A DNA stretch of 64,000 nucleotides. Source: JACDAN01 sp963842235. Lineage in GTDB: Bacteria > Actinomycetota > Thermoleophilia > Gaiellales > Gaiellaceae. The stretch lies in assembly GCA_963842235.1 (NCBI GenBank), contig CAWJFT010000001.1:1488001-1552000 (forward strand), in the 5' to 3' direction. Shown here one piece after another: positions 1 through 9,008 of the stretch (position 1 is the first letter of the stretch; every line of letters begins with the position of its first letter). The notes under the pieces were generated by a model. The model saw only the letters and a list, made by a program, of their open reading frames with translations, made no database searches and had not been told where the DNA came from. The position numbers and the translations under genes are program-made.

Positions 1-2246
1 GTCGCCCTCAGCTCCGGGACGGGCCGCCGCCGGCCGAGCAGGCTCGTCGAGTAGCCGTCCTCCTGGGCCGCTTCGATCGTCCGCTGGATGAAGTCCTGCA
101 CGTGCGGGAAGCGTGCCAGGTACGCGTCGATCAGCGCCTGCGCCTCCTCGCGCGAGATCTCGAGGTTCTCCGAGAGCCCGAAGGACGAGATCCCGTAGAC
201 GATCCCGAAGTTGATCATCTTCGCGGTCGAGCGGTCGGCCGTCGTCAAGGTCGCCGGGTCCTTTCCGAGCACCTCGGCCGCGGTCGCCGTGTGGATGTCC
301 TCCCCGCGCGCGAACGCCTCGCGCAGCTTGGGCTCCCCGGAGACGTGCGCGAGGATCCTCAGCTCGATCTGCGAGTAGTCGGCCGAGAGCAGCTTGTGGC
401 CGGGCTCCGCGACGAAAGCGGAGCGGATTTCCCGGCCGAGCTCCGTCCGGATCGGGATCGCCTGCAGGTTCGGGTTCGTCGTCGAGAGCCGCCCCGTCGA
501 GGCGACGGCCTGGTTGAAGGTCGTGTGCAGCCGCCCGTCGTCGCCGATCAACGCCGGGAGCGGGCCGAGGTAGGTGTTGAGCAGCTTCGAGTACTCGCGC
601 CACTCTTCGATCACGCCGACGATCTCGTGCTCGTGCCGGATCGAGCGCAGGACGCGCGTGTCGGTCGAGTACCCAGTCTTGCCCTTGCGGCCCGCGGTGA
701 GGCCCAGCTTCTCGAAGAGGATCCTCCCCACCTGCTGCGTCGAGCCGAGCATGAACTCCTCGCCCGCGAGCTCGTACGCCTTGGCGGCGAGCTCCTCGAC
801 CCGCTCGGCAAGTCGGGCCGTGATCTCCCCCATCCGGTAGGTGTCGATCTTGACGCCGGCGTCCTCCATCGCGGCCAGCACGCCGGTCAGCGGCAGCTCG
901 ACGTCGCGGTAAAGCGGCTCGACTTCCCGCTCCTGGAGCCGGATCAACATCGGGTCGACCAGCCGCAGCGTGGCCGCCGCATGCCGGACGAGCGCCGCGG
1001 TGTCCTCGTCGGCCGGCGGCTCGGGAACGAGCTCGATCCCGTACTCCGCCGCCAGATCCTCGAGCGCGTACGTGGCGCGGCCCGGCTCGATCAGATAGGC
1101 CGCGATCAGCGTGTCGTCCGTCGCTTCGACCCGTTGGGCCTTGGCATCGTGGGCCACGATGTCGCCCTCCAGGCGCGGCGGCCGATCGGCGACAACCACC
1201 TCGTCCGCCGTCGCAATCGCCACTCGGTCGTCCTCGGAGGCCACACCGACCCGGCCCTCGACCACGGGGAGGCCTTCCCGCCACGAGACGGGGACGCCCT
1301 GGACGGCGCGCGCCGCGGCCGGCACCGTTGCGTCGAGCTCGTCGACCCGGTTCAGCAGGTTCCGGAACTCGAACTGCCGGAACATCTCCTTCAGCCGCGA
1401 GCGGTCGGGGGGTGAGAGGACGAGCTCGGACGGATCGCAGTCGAGCTCGAGATCGCGGCGCATCGTGGCCAGCTCCTTCGAGATCCTCGCCTGCTCAGCG
1501 TGCTCGGTGAGGTTCCTCCGCCTCGCGGGCGTCAGCTCCTCGACGTGGTCGAGGACGCCCTCCAGCGAGCCGTACTGCTGGATCAGCTGCGACGCCGTCT
1601 TGTCCCCGATTCCCGGAACGCCCGGGATGTTGTCCGACGTGTCGCCCTTGAGGCCGATGAAGTCCGGGATCTGCTCCGGCGTGATGCCGAGCCGCGCTTC
1701 GACGCGCTCGGGCGTGTAGACGTTGACGTCCGCGACGCCGCGCGGCGTCATCATCAGCACGACGTTGTCGGAGACGAGCTGAAAGGCGTCGCGGTCGGTG
1801 GAGACGACCGTCGTCTTGATCCCGGCCTGATCGGCGAGCGTCGCGAGCGTCGCGATCACGTCATCGGCCTCCCACCCCTGGAACTCGAGGTTGCGGTACC
1901 CGAACGCCTCGACGATCGGCCGAAAGTGCGGAAACTGCTCGGCGAGGAGGTCTGCCATCGGGCGTCGCTCGGCCTTGTAGGCCTCATCGAGCTCAATGCG
2001 CTCGACCGGCCTCGTGTCCCACGCGACGGCGACGCCTTTCGGCTTGTAGTCCGTAAGCAGCTTGAAGAGCATGTTGGTGAAGCCGAGCAGGGCGTTCGTC
2101 GGCATGCCCTCGCTCGTCGCCAGCTCTTCGGGCAGCGCGAAGTAGGCGCGATAGGCGAGGTTGTTGCCGTCGACGAGGAAGAGCTCGGAGTCGCGCGCAG
2201 GCGCGTCGTCGAGCTGGAGCTCTTCTCCGGTTAGCGTCTTGGGCAC
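1..2246 (-). CDS. polA: DNA polymerase I, 3' end beyond window
   Basis: DNA polymerase I fills gaps and removes RNA primers during replication and repair. The N-terminal 5'-3' exonuclease domain begins near LFLVDGNNLAYRAYF. Polymerase motif A reads DYSQIELRILA and motif B (O-helix) RSTAKMINFGIVYG, followed by LGRRRPVPEL. The gene runs off the window edge, so motif C and roughly the last 90-100 residues are not seen. I place the start at a GTG (2246), giving MPKTLTGEEL. The middle region, where E. coli carries its proofreading acidic residues, shows no D-x-E motif, so 3'-5' proofreading is probably lost, as in several thermophile and Gram-positive PolA proteins. Confidence 0.97.
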   Translation of the reverse strand, partial: MPKTLTGEELQLDDAPARDSELFLVDGNNLAYRAYFALPEELATSEGMPTNALLGFTNMLFKLLTDYKPKGVAVAWDTRPVERIELDEAYKAERRPMADLLAEQFPHFRPIVEAFGYRNLEFQGWEADDVIATLATLADQAGIKTTVVSTDRDAFQLVSDNVVLMMTPRGVADVNVYTPERVEARLGITPEQIPDFIGLKGDTSDNIPGVPGIGDKTASQLIQQYGSLEGVLDHVEELTPARRRNLTEHAEQARISKELATMRRDLELDCDPSELVLSPPDRSRLKEMFRQFEFRNLLNRVDELDATVPAAARAVQGVPVSWREGLPVVEGRVGVASEDDRVAIATADEVVVADRPPRLEGDIVAHDAKAQRVEATDDTLIAAYLIEPGRATYALEDLAAEYGIELVPEPPADEDTAALVRHAAATLRLVDPMLIRLQEREVEPLYRDVELPLTGVLAAMEDAGVKIDTYRMGEITARLAERVEELAAKAYELAGEEFMLGSTQQVGRILFEKLGLTAGRKGKTGYSTDTRVLRSIRHEHEIVGVIEEWREYSKLLNTYLGPLPALIGDDGRLHTTFNQAVASTGRLSTTNPNLQAIPIRTELGREIRSAFVAEPGHKLLSADYSQIELRILAHVSGEPKLREAFARGEDIHTATAAEVLGKDPATLTTADRSTAKMINFGIVYGISSFGLSENLEISREEAQALIDAYLARFPHVQDFIQRTIEAAQEDGYSTSLLGRRRPVPELRA

Positions 2247-2255
2247 ACCGACACT

Positions 2256-2492
2256 CTAGGTAAGGAACTCGGACGCAAAGCGGGGCAGAGCCGCCCGCGC
2301 TTCGGTGACGAGTCGCCGTGTTCCGGACACCACCAGGGCATGCTGGCAGCGCGCCGTGTAGGCCACCGCGTAGACCGCCGCAGCGAGCCCTGCGCGCCGC
2401 ATATTGGCGTCGAGCCCGCCCCTCGCGGCCTCGTAATCCGCCACAAACGCTAGTGCGTCCTCCACGGTCGGCCGGAAGACTCGCGGGTGGGT
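2256..2492 (-). pseudogene. C-terminal remnant of an aminoglycoside-phosphotransferase-like gene
   Basis: The last 78 codons before a TAG read like the C-terminus of APH/choline-kinase-fold phosphotransferases: a segment RPTVEDALAFVADYEAARGG, then AVYAVAYTARCQHAL. No phosphotransferase catalytic loop (HxDxxxxN) or DxD motif is found upstream in any frame before the divergent GNAT gene begins, so only the tail survives. It lies directly upstream of polA on the same strand. The family assignment rests on a short tail and is tentative. It could instead be a small unrelated protein. Confidence 0.4.
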
Positions 2493-2615
2493 CGCAGCCG
2501 CGGCGCGATCTCGCCGGAATCTCGGGTGCCGGAGACGCCCTCGAGCAGGATGGGAACGGCCCGGCGCAGCCTCGGTGCGAGCCCCAGCATCGGCGATGAG
2601 TATCGTCCTCCCGCG

Positions 2616-3561
2616 ATGAGCGGCCTCGAGATCCATCCCTTTGCCGAGGAGCATCTGGAGGACGCTGGGGCGCTCCTCGCCGAGCGCCATCGTCGCCATC
2701 GCGCGGCCGAGCCGCTCCTCGGCGGCGACTACGACTTCCGGGCCGAGGTCGCGGCGCTCTGGCGCGGCGATCACGCGTCAGGCGCCGTGGCCACGAGGGA
2801 CGGCCGCGTGGTCGGCTACCTCCTCGGGATCCGGAAGGACGACAACCGCTGGGGCGACAACGTCTGGGTCGATCCCGCCGGGCACGCGGTCGAAGTCGGC
2901 CGAGGACATCCGAGACCTCTACGCCGCCGCCTCGACCCGGTGGTTCGACGAAGGGCGCACGCGCCAGTACGTCATGGCGCCTGCATTCGACGCCGAGCTT
3001 CTCGACGCCTGGCACCGCTTGAGCTTCGGCCACCAGCATGCGCATGGAATCTCCGAGGTGCGCGACACCCCGTGGCCACCGAGTGTCCGACGGGCGGAAG
3101 AGCGGGACATCGACGTGCTCGTCGAGCTCTCGCCGCTCCTCGTCGAGCACCAGGCGCAGTCGCCGGTCTTCGGCATCGGCGTCCCGCGCGAGACCCCCGA
3201 GGAGATCCGCGCTGAGATCCTCGAGGATCTCTCCAACTCCGAGATCGGCGACCTCGTCGCCGAGCAGGATGGGCGCATCGTCGGCGCGTTCCAGCTTGCT
3301 TCCGCCGAGCTCTCGACCACACACGCCGGCATTGCCCGGCCCGAGCGCGCCGTCCTCCTGAGCTGGGCGGCGACGCGGCCAGACGTCCGCGGCTCGGGGG
3401 CGGGGCTCGCGTTGACCGAGGCCTCCTTCGCCTGGGCGCACGAGCAGGGGTACGACACGATGGTCACGGACTGGCGGGAGACGAACCTGCTCTCGTCGCG
3501 CTTCTGGCCGAAGCGAGGCTTCCGCCGCACGTTTCTCCGCCTCTACCGCTCGATTCCCTAG
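2616..3561 (+). CDS. Tandem GNAT N-acetyltransferase, one frameshift near 2890
   Basis: GNAT enzymes transfer an acetyl group from acetyl-CoA to an amine; the substrate here is unknown. The protein starts at ATG 2616 (MSGLEIHPFAEEHL) and has two GNAT halves. The second carries the acetyl-CoA-binding signature PDVRGSGAGLALTEA and ends in FWPKRGFRRTFLRLYRSIP. The first half is read in one frame up to WVDPAGHAVE and continues one frame over as SAEDIRDLYAAAS, so one base is gained or lost at about 2885-2900. Both sides look conserved, so an assembly indel is likely. The stop lies 5 bases before the LarA-like gene, suggesting co-transcription. Confidence 0.75.
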
Positions 3562-3566
3562 ACAGG

Positions 3567-5081
3567 GTGAAGGTTCCGCTCCTCGCCGGCTCGCGGCTGC
3601 AGATCGTCGAGTTGCCCGACGACGCGAACGTGCTCCGTGCGCCCCCGCCTGCCGAGGCCCTAACGGACGTCGGAGCGGCCGTTCAGGAGGCGCTCCGCTT
3701 TCCCCTCGAGGGGCCGTCCCTGGAGCAGCTGGTGTCGCCGGGCGCCCGCGTCACGATCGTCGTCGAGCCCACGGCCCTGCCGGTCCCGACCACTCTGCGA
3801 GACCCGAGGCAAGAGGCGCTTGCCGCGGTCGTCGCCGACCTCGAGCGTGTCGGAGTGCCGCTCGAGCGTCAGACCATCCTCGTCGCCGGAGGCCTTGCCC
3901 GCCGCGCCGGTCAGGAGGAGCTCGAGCACCTCGTTCTTCCCGAGCTCGCCCGGCGTTTTTCCGGGCGGGTGGACGTCCACGACGCCGAGCGTCCGGACCT
4001 GGTCGAGCTGGGAGTCGACGGCGGGGTTCGGCTTCGCGTCAGCCCGGCCCTCGTCGAGGCGGACGCCGTCGTTGTCGTGTCGGCCGCGGAGACGATGCTC
4101 CACGGCGGTCCGGCGGCGCTCCTCGCCGCTTCCGGACCGGAAGCGATCCGCGCCGCCGGTGCGCCCTCGCTGCTCGAGACTGCGGCGTCGCAGGGGTGGC
4201 GCCTGGCGCTGGCACTCGAGCGCGAGCTCTCCCGCCGCGTGCCAGTCATCGGGGTTGCGCTCACGCTCAACCCTCCCGCGGTGACCGGTGCGTTCCACGG
4301 CTACCCGCACGACGAACGGTCGTTCGAGCGCATCGCCGCCTCCCCGGTCCGCTTCCTGTTTCGGGTGACGCCGGGAGCGATCCGCAGCCGCCTCCTCAGC
4401 TCGATTCCGCGCGAGTTGACGGCGACGGCTGCCTTCGGCGGGCCGCCTGCGGTGGCGCACGTCGAGGCGCTCCTTCGCGGCGTCGACGCGCGTTCGGCCG
4501 AGCTCGATGGTCCAGTGGACGTCATCGTCGTCGGAGTGCCGGCGACGACGCCTTACCTGCCACGGGAGCGGCCCAACCCGGTGCTTTGCGCCTACCTCGC
4601 GCTCGGCCTGGCGCTGCGGCTCTGGCGCGACGGATTCCCGCTTACCGAGGGGGGGACGGTGATCCTGCTCTCACCGTTCGATCGACGCTTCCCCCATCCC
4701 GCCCAGTCGCCCTATCGAGCGTTCTTCAACGCGCTGCGCATGCTCGGGACGCGCGCAGCGCACGAGCCGTCGGCGTGGGCCGATGCCGAGCACACCGCGG
4801 GAGCCGACCCACGGGCGCTCCAGGCCTACCGGGAGGGACGCTCGTGCCATCCGCTCCTCCCGTTCGCCGACTGGGCGGCGTGCCTGCCCATGATCGAACG
4901 AGCCGGCGCAGTCCTCGTCGCCGGATGTCGCGACGCCCTCGTGGCGCGGCAGTTCGGCTTCGTTCCCACCCGCAATCTCGCCACCGCTCTGGCAATGGCC
5001 CACGCCCGTTCCGGCGGCGAGGCGCGCGTCGGCTACATCGTCGCGCCGCCGTACTTCCCGATCAGAGTCGCCCGAAACTAG
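3567..5081 (+). CDS. LarA-like (DUF2088) protein, atypical nickel-pincer site
   Basis: The 504-residue protein matches the LarA/DUF2088 fold by overall pattern: an N-terminal LarA domain (about 1-260) and a long C-terminal domain containing VIVVGVPATTPYLPRERPNP and VILLSPFDRRFPHPAQSPY. LarA is a lactate racemase using a nickel-pincer nucleotide, and related proteins act on other 2-hydroxyacids. Where canonical enzymes have a G-T-H motif bearing a catalytic His, this one reads VAGGLARRAG (about 107-115), so racemase chemistry cannot be assumed. The start is GTG 3567, just after the GNAT stop. Its TAG stop is shared with the livF stop on the other strand through a CTAG. Confidence 0.65.
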   Translation: MKVPLLAGSRLQIVELPDDANVLRAPPPAEALTDVGAAVQEALRFPLEGPSLEQLVSPGARVTIVVEPTALPVPTTLRDPRQEALAAVVADLERVGVPLERQTILVAGGLARRAGQEELEHLVLPELARRFSGRVDVHDAERPDLVELGVDGGVRLRVSPALVEADAVVVVSAAETMLHGGPAALLAASGPEAIRAAGAPSLLETAASQGWRLALALERELSRRVPVIGVALTLNPPAVTGAFHGYPHDERSFERIAASPVRFLFRVTPGAIRSRLLSSIPRELTATAAFGGPPAVAHVEALLRGVDARSAELDGPVDVIVVGVPATTPYLPRERPNPVLCAYLALGLALRLWRDGFPLTEGGTVILLSPFDRRFPHPAQSPYRAFFNALRMLGTRAAHEPSAWADAEHTAGADPRALQAYREGRSCHPLLPFADWAACLPMIERAGAVLVAGCRDALVARQFGFVPTRNLATALAMAHARSGGEARVGYIVAPPYFPIRVARN

Positions 5082-5812
5082 TCCACGCCGAGGTACGTTT
5101 TTCGCACCTGTTCGTTCTCACGCAGGCTCTTCGCGTCGTCTGCAAGAGCGATCCGGCCCGTCTCCATCACGTAACCGCGACTTGCCGTGTCGAGCGCCAT
5201 CAGCGCGTTCTGCTCCACGAGCAGGATCGGCGTTCCCTGGTCGTTGATCTCCCGCACGATCTCGAAGATCTTCTCGACGAAGATCGGCGCAAGGCCCATC
5301 GATGGCTCGTCGAGCAGCAGGAGCTTCGGCTGAGCCATCAGCGCCCGGCCGATCGCACACATCTGCTGCTCGCCGCCCGACAGCGTTCCGGCCTTCTGAC
5401 TCTTGCGTTCGGCAAGTCGCGGGAAGAGCGAGAAGACGCGATCGAGCGACTCCTTGATCCCAGCGCGGTCGGAGCGTTGGAAGGCGCCCATCTCGAGGTT
5501 CTCGATCACGCTCATACGCGGGAAGAGGCGCCGGCCCTCGGGTGACTGGCTGATGCCCATCTTGACGATGTTGTGGGGTGCTTCGTCGGTGATGTCTCGG
5601 CCCTGGAAACGAATGCGCCCGCGGCGCGGGTGGTTGAGGCCGTTGATCGAGCGCAACGTCGTCGACTTCCCGGCACCGTTCGCGCCGATCAAGGTCACGA
5701 TCTCCCGCTGGCCAACATCGAGAGACACGCCCTTCAACGCCTGGATCGAGCCGTAGAAGGTGTGGACGTCCTCGAGCTCGAGGATCTTCTCATTGCTGGG
5801 AGCCGTGGTCAT
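5078..5812 (-). CDS. livF: Branched-chain amino acid ABC transporter ATPase LivF
   Basis: This is the second cytoplasmic ATPase of the high-affinity Leu/Ile/Val-type importer. At 244 residues it is full length. Walker A is GANGAGKST, the Q-loop region is ISQSPEGRRLFPRMSV, the ABC signature is LSGGEQQM and Walker B is LLLLDEPSMGL, followed by the switch-region sequence LLVEQNA. It is the last gene of livK-H-M-G-F, 34 bases after livG. It ends tail to tail with the LarA-like gene, the two stops overlapping by 4 bases. Confidence 0.95.
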   Translation of the reverse strand: MTTAPSNEKILELEDVHTFYGSIQALKGVSLDVGQREIVTLIGANGAGKSTTLRSINGLNHPRRGRIRFQGRDITDEAPHNIVKMGISQSPEGRRLFPRMSVIENLEMGAFQRSDRAGIKESLDRVFSLFPRLAERKSQKAGTLSGGEQQMCAIGRALMAQPKLLLLDEPSMGLAPIFVEKIFEIVREINDQGTPILLVEQNALMALDTASRGYVMETGRIALADDAKSLRENEQVRKTYLGVD

Positions 5813-5846
5813 CCCACGCCCCCTCCCTCGTGTCGACCGCTCGCAC

Positions 5847-6626
5847 TCATTCGGCCACCGCCGCGGTGCCCAAGTAGGCCTCGATCACGCGTGGATCACG
5901 TTGGACTTCCCGCGGCGGGCCTTCCGCGATCTTCTCGCCGTAGTCGAGCACCGTCACGCGGTCAGAGATCCCCATCACGACCTTCATGTCGTGCTCGATC
6001 AGCAGCACGGTCAGCTTCTCTTCTTCGCGCAGACGGGAGACGAAGGACGTGAAGTCGGCCGTTTCCTGCGGGTTCATGCCCGCCGTGGGCTCGTCGAGGA
6101 GGACGAGTTTCGGCTCTGTCGCCAGCGCCCGAGCCACTTCGAGCCGGCGTTGGTCGCCGTAGGAGAGATTCCGCGCCCACTGTTCCCACTGGCTGCGCTG
6201 GAGCCCGCAGAAGGCGAGCAGCTCGCGCGCCCGGTCCGCAGCCTGGCGCTCCTCCCTCTTGACCCCGGGCGTGCGCAGGACACTCTTGATGATCCCACCC
6301 TTGAGCCGCGCATGCATTCCCACCATCACGTTCTCGCGCGCGGTCATGTTCGGGAAGAGCCGGATGTTCTGGAACGTGCGCCCGATGCCGCGCTCGGTGA
6401 TCGAATGCGGGGGCTTTCCGGTCACGTCCTCACCCGAGAGGACGATGGTCCCCCCCGTCGGCGTGTAGACGCCGGTCAGCATGTTGAAGAACGTGGTCTT
6501 GCCGGCACCGTTCGGCCCGATGAGGCTGGTGATCGAGCCCTGGGGGATCGTGAAGTCGACGTCGTTCACCGCGACCAGGCCACCGAACTCCTTGCGCAGG
6601 TTCTCAGTAACCAGCAGGTCGGTCAT
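5847..6626 (-). CDS. livG: Branched-chain amino acid ABC transporter ATPase LivG
   Basis: This is the first ATPase subunit of the Liv importer, 259 residues. I chose the ATG at 6626 (MTDLLVTENLRKEFGGL), which overlaps the livM stop as ATGA. An upstream in-frame extension would only cover livM sequence. Walker A is GPNGAGKTT, the LivG-typical RTFQNIRLFPNMTA follows, then the signature LSYGDQRRLEVARAL and Walker B LVLLDEPTAGMNP. Translational coupling to livM is expected from the overlap. Confidence 0.95.
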   Translation of the reverse strand: MTDLLVTENLRKEFGGLVAVNDVDFTIPQGSITSLIGPNGAGKTTFFNMLTGVYTPTGGTIVLSGEDVTGKPPHSITERGIGRTFQNIRLFPNMTARENVMVGMHARLKGGIIKSVLRTPGVKREERQAADRARELLAFCGLQRSQWEQWARNLSYGDQRRLEVARALATEPKLVLLDEPTAGMNPQETADFTSFVSRLREEEKLTVLLIEHDMKVVMGISDRVTVLDYGEKIAEGPPREVQRDPRVIEAYLGTAAVAE

Positions 6627-7891
6627 TCGGGTGCGTGACGGACGTCGTAGAGGGGCTCGTCGTGAACGCCCTCCTCGAACTCTGCCTTGCGGCGCTTGCT
6701 TGGGATCAGGCCTTCGGGCTTGAACAGCATGACCAGTACGAGAATGGCGCCGAAGATGCCGAACTGGTAGAGCGGCACGTCGATGTCCGTCCCGAAGGTC
6801 TTGTTGATCTGGGCGCCGATGTTCCCGAGGCCTTCCTGATTCAGGTAGGCGAGGAACCCGCCTCCTACGATCACGCCCCAGATGTTGCCCATTCCGCCGA
6901 GGATGACCATGCAAAGGATGAACACCGAGATGTTGAAGAAGAAGTCGTCAGGGAAGGTGCCGCTCTTGAAGCTCGCGTAGTAGGCGCCCGCCATCCCGCC
7001 GAAGAAGGCGCCGGCGGCATATGCCCACGTTTTCGTCCGCATCAGTGGCACGCCCATAGCGGCCGCTGCGGTCTCGTCCTCGCGGATCGCGATCCAGGCA
7101 CGGCCGAGACGCGAGTCCCGCAGTCGCACGGAGCAGAAGACCGTGAACAACAGCAGCACGAGCGCCGTCCAGTAGAAGACATCGATGCCGTTCGAGATTG
7201 TCAGGTAGTCGACAGGTAACCCCAACCAGCGGTGGAGCGTCTCGCCGAATCCGGGTGGGTCGATCGGGTTGATGCCCTGGGCGCCATTGGTGAGGTTGAA
7301 CCCTGTGCCGAAGAGGTTGTCGCCGTTGCGGGCGATCTGGGGCATGATCTCGCCGAACCCCAGCGTCACGATCGCCAGGTAGTCGCCGCGGAGGCGCAGG
7401 GTCGGGAGGCCGATGAGCACGCCGATGAACGCGGTAAAGAATGCGGCCATGAAGATGACGATCCAGATCGACACGTGGAAGCCCGCAGCATTCGGGTTGA
7501 CGCCCACGGCCCCGAAGTGCTTGGCCCCGACGCTCTCGCCGAAGTGCGGCGAGGCAAACCAGGCAGCCGTGTAGGCCCCAACGGCGTAGAAGGCCACGTA
7601 GCCGAGGTCCAGCAGCCCGGCGTAGCCGACGACGATGTTCAGACCGATCGCCATCATGATGAAGATCGTCATCGTCACCGCCGTGTCCACCGTCGGGAAC
7701 GGCCCGAAGAGCGGGATGTCCGGAAGCGCCGCGCGGTAGTACGGGTAGAGGAAAGCGAGGACGATCACGGTCGTGGGAAGGGCTGCACTGCGGACGCGGC
7801 GCGGCAGCCGGTTCCATTGAGCACGCACGGCGTCGAGACGCAGCGCCTCGGAGGCGCGCTGACGCCAATGCTGCACGGCCGCCCTAACCAC
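6623..7891 (-). CDS. livM: Branched-chain amino acid ABC transporter permease LivM
   Basis: This is an inner-membrane permease, 422 residues from GTG 7891, overlapping the livH stop by 8 bases. It has the LivM/H hydrophobic core, with IGLNIVVGYAGLLDLGYVAF and the cytoplasmic coupling loop around LRDSRLGRAWIAIREDETAA (EAA-like loop that contacts the ATPases). Roughly ten membrane segments can be traced. The C-terminus, EGLIPSKRRK, is typical. The N-terminal 30 or so residues are extra and basic (VRAQWNRLPRRVRS), so a later start is possible, but no better ribosome site is obvious. Confidence 0.93.
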   Translation of the reverse strand: MVRAAVQHWRQRASEALRLDAVRAQWNRLPRRVRSAALPTTVIVLAFLYPYYRAALPDIPLFGPFPTVDTAVTMTIFIMMAIGLNIVVGYAGLLDLGYVAFYAVGAYTAAWFASPHFGESVGAKHFGAVGVNPNAAGFHVSIWIVIFMAAFFTAFIGVLIGLPTLRLRGDYLAIVTLGFGEIMPQIARNGDNLFGTGFNLTNGAQGINPIDPPGFGETLHRWLGLPVDYLTISNGIDVFYWTALVLLLFTVFCSVRLRDSRLGRAWIAIREDETAAAAMGVPLMRTKTWAYAAGAFFGGMAGAYYASFKSGTFPDDFFFNISVFILCMVILGGMGNIWGVIVGGGFLAYLNQEGLGNIGAQINKTFGTDIDVPLYQFGIFGAILVLVMLFKPEGLIPSKRRKAEFEEGVHDEPLYDVRHAPE

Positions 7892-8939
7892 CTTCCGGCG
7901 TCTTCTCTCCGAGCAGGCCTTCGGGCCGGAAGACCAGGATGATGATCAGGATCGCGAAGATGATCGACTGGGTCCAGTCACTGCCTGGCGTAGCCCAGCT
8001 GAGTCCATTGTTGAAGGACTCGATCATCGCGATCAAAAGCCCGCCGAGCACAGCCCCGGGGAGGTTGCCGATCCCGCCGACCACCGCGGCCGTGAAGGCG
8101 ATCAGACCGAGTCGGAAGCCCTCGTCGTAGCGGACGTTCGTGATGTACAGCGCGTAGAGAAGACCGGCGGCGCCCGCCAGTGAGCCGGCGAGAAAGAACG
8201 TGAACGAGATTGTCCGATTGACGTTGATGCCCATCATCGCCGAGGCGTCACGGTCCTGAGCGGTGGCGCGCATCGCCTTCCCCTGACGTGTCCGCTGAAC
8301 GAGCAGCATCAGGACGATGAGCACGGGGACCGTGAAGAGGAGGACGATCAGCTTGTCCCACGTGTAGGGCACGCCCGCGATCGTGAAGACGTCGCCCCGC
8401 GGAAGGATCGAATCGACCGAGGTGGGACGCGCGCCCTTCCAGACGAGGGCGATGTTTTGGAGGATGAACGACATCCCGATCGCCGTGATCAGCGGCGCCA
8501 AGCGAGGCGCGTGCCGTAACCGCCGATAGGCGACGAGCTCGATCGTCACGTTGATCGCGGAGCAGAACGCCATGACGATCACGAGCATCAGCAGGATCAT
8601 CGACCAGAGGAAGAGCCCAGAATCGCCCGCCAGGCCAAAGCTCGAGACCATCGTCGCGACGAGCATGCCGCCGAGCATGAAGACATCGCCGTGGGCGAAG
8701 TTGATCAGCTCGAGGATGCCGTAGACGAGCGAGTACCCGAGGGCGACGAGCCCGTAGATCGCCCCGTTGGTCAGGCCGATCAGGAACAGCCGATAGAACT
8801 CGGCCGGCGTCTTGATCAGGTTGACGAGGAGCCAGAGAACGAGCGCCGACACCATCAGCGCCGCCAACGCAGGCATCACCATCTGCGGCAGGCGACCGCT
8901 GAGGGTCGGGAACGGTAGGCGGCGCGCCTGCGTGACCAT
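7884..8939 (-). CDS. livH: Branched-chain amino acid ABC transporter permease LivH
   Basis: This is the partner permease to LivM, 351 residues, ATG at 8939 with an AAGGAG ribosome site just upstream. The LivH hallmark LVALGYSLVYGILELINFAH is followed by GDVFMLGGMLV. The coupling loop reads GKAMRATAQDRDASAMMGIN, and AVVGGIGNLPGAVLGGLLI lies near the end. It follows the binding-protein gene livK after a 69-base gap that holds a strong hairpin, so permease mRNA is probably less abundant than livK mRNA. Confidence 0.95.
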   Translation of the reverse strand: MVTQARRLPFPTLSGRLPQMVMPALAALMVSALVLWLLVNLIKTPAEFYRLFLIGLTNGAIYGLVALGYSLVYGILELINFAHGDVFMLGGMLVATMVSSFGLAGDSGLFLWSMILLMLVIVMAFCSAINVTIELVAYRRLRHAPRLAPLITAIGMSFILQNIALVWKGARPTSVDSILPRGDVFTIAGVPYTWDKLIVLLFTVPVLIVLMLLVQRTRQGKAMRATAQDRDASAMMGINVNRTISFTFFLAGSLAGAAGLLYALYITNVRYDEGFRLGLIAFTAAVVGGIGNLPGAVLGGLLIAMIESFNNGLSWATPGSDWTQSIIFAILIIILVFRPEGLLGEKTPEGG

Positions 8940-8955
8940 GTGTCTCCTTGGATGC

Positions 8956-8984
8956 GCTGGGGGAGGACCGAGTCCTCCCCCAGC
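8956..8984 (-). terminator. Intercistronic hairpin between livK and livH
   Basis: A 13-bp perfect stem (8956-8968 paired with 8972-8984) closes a 3-base loop in the livK-livH gap. No T-run follows on the transcribed side, so it is more likely an mRNA-stabilising or partial-termination hairpin than a full terminator. Such hairpins after the periplasmic binding-protein gene commonly raise binding-protein levels above those of the membrane subunits. Confidence 0.7.
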
Positions 8985-9008
8985 ACTACTCCATTTGCTC
9001 CGTCTTGC

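Noticed and set aside
102..1415. Long open frame on the plus strand (437 codons)
   Set aside because: It lies wholly antisense to polA. Its Arg/Asp/Glu/Leu-rich composition is what the reverse of a high-GC gene gives, and it shows no domain likeness. Similar antisense frames occur over most genes here.
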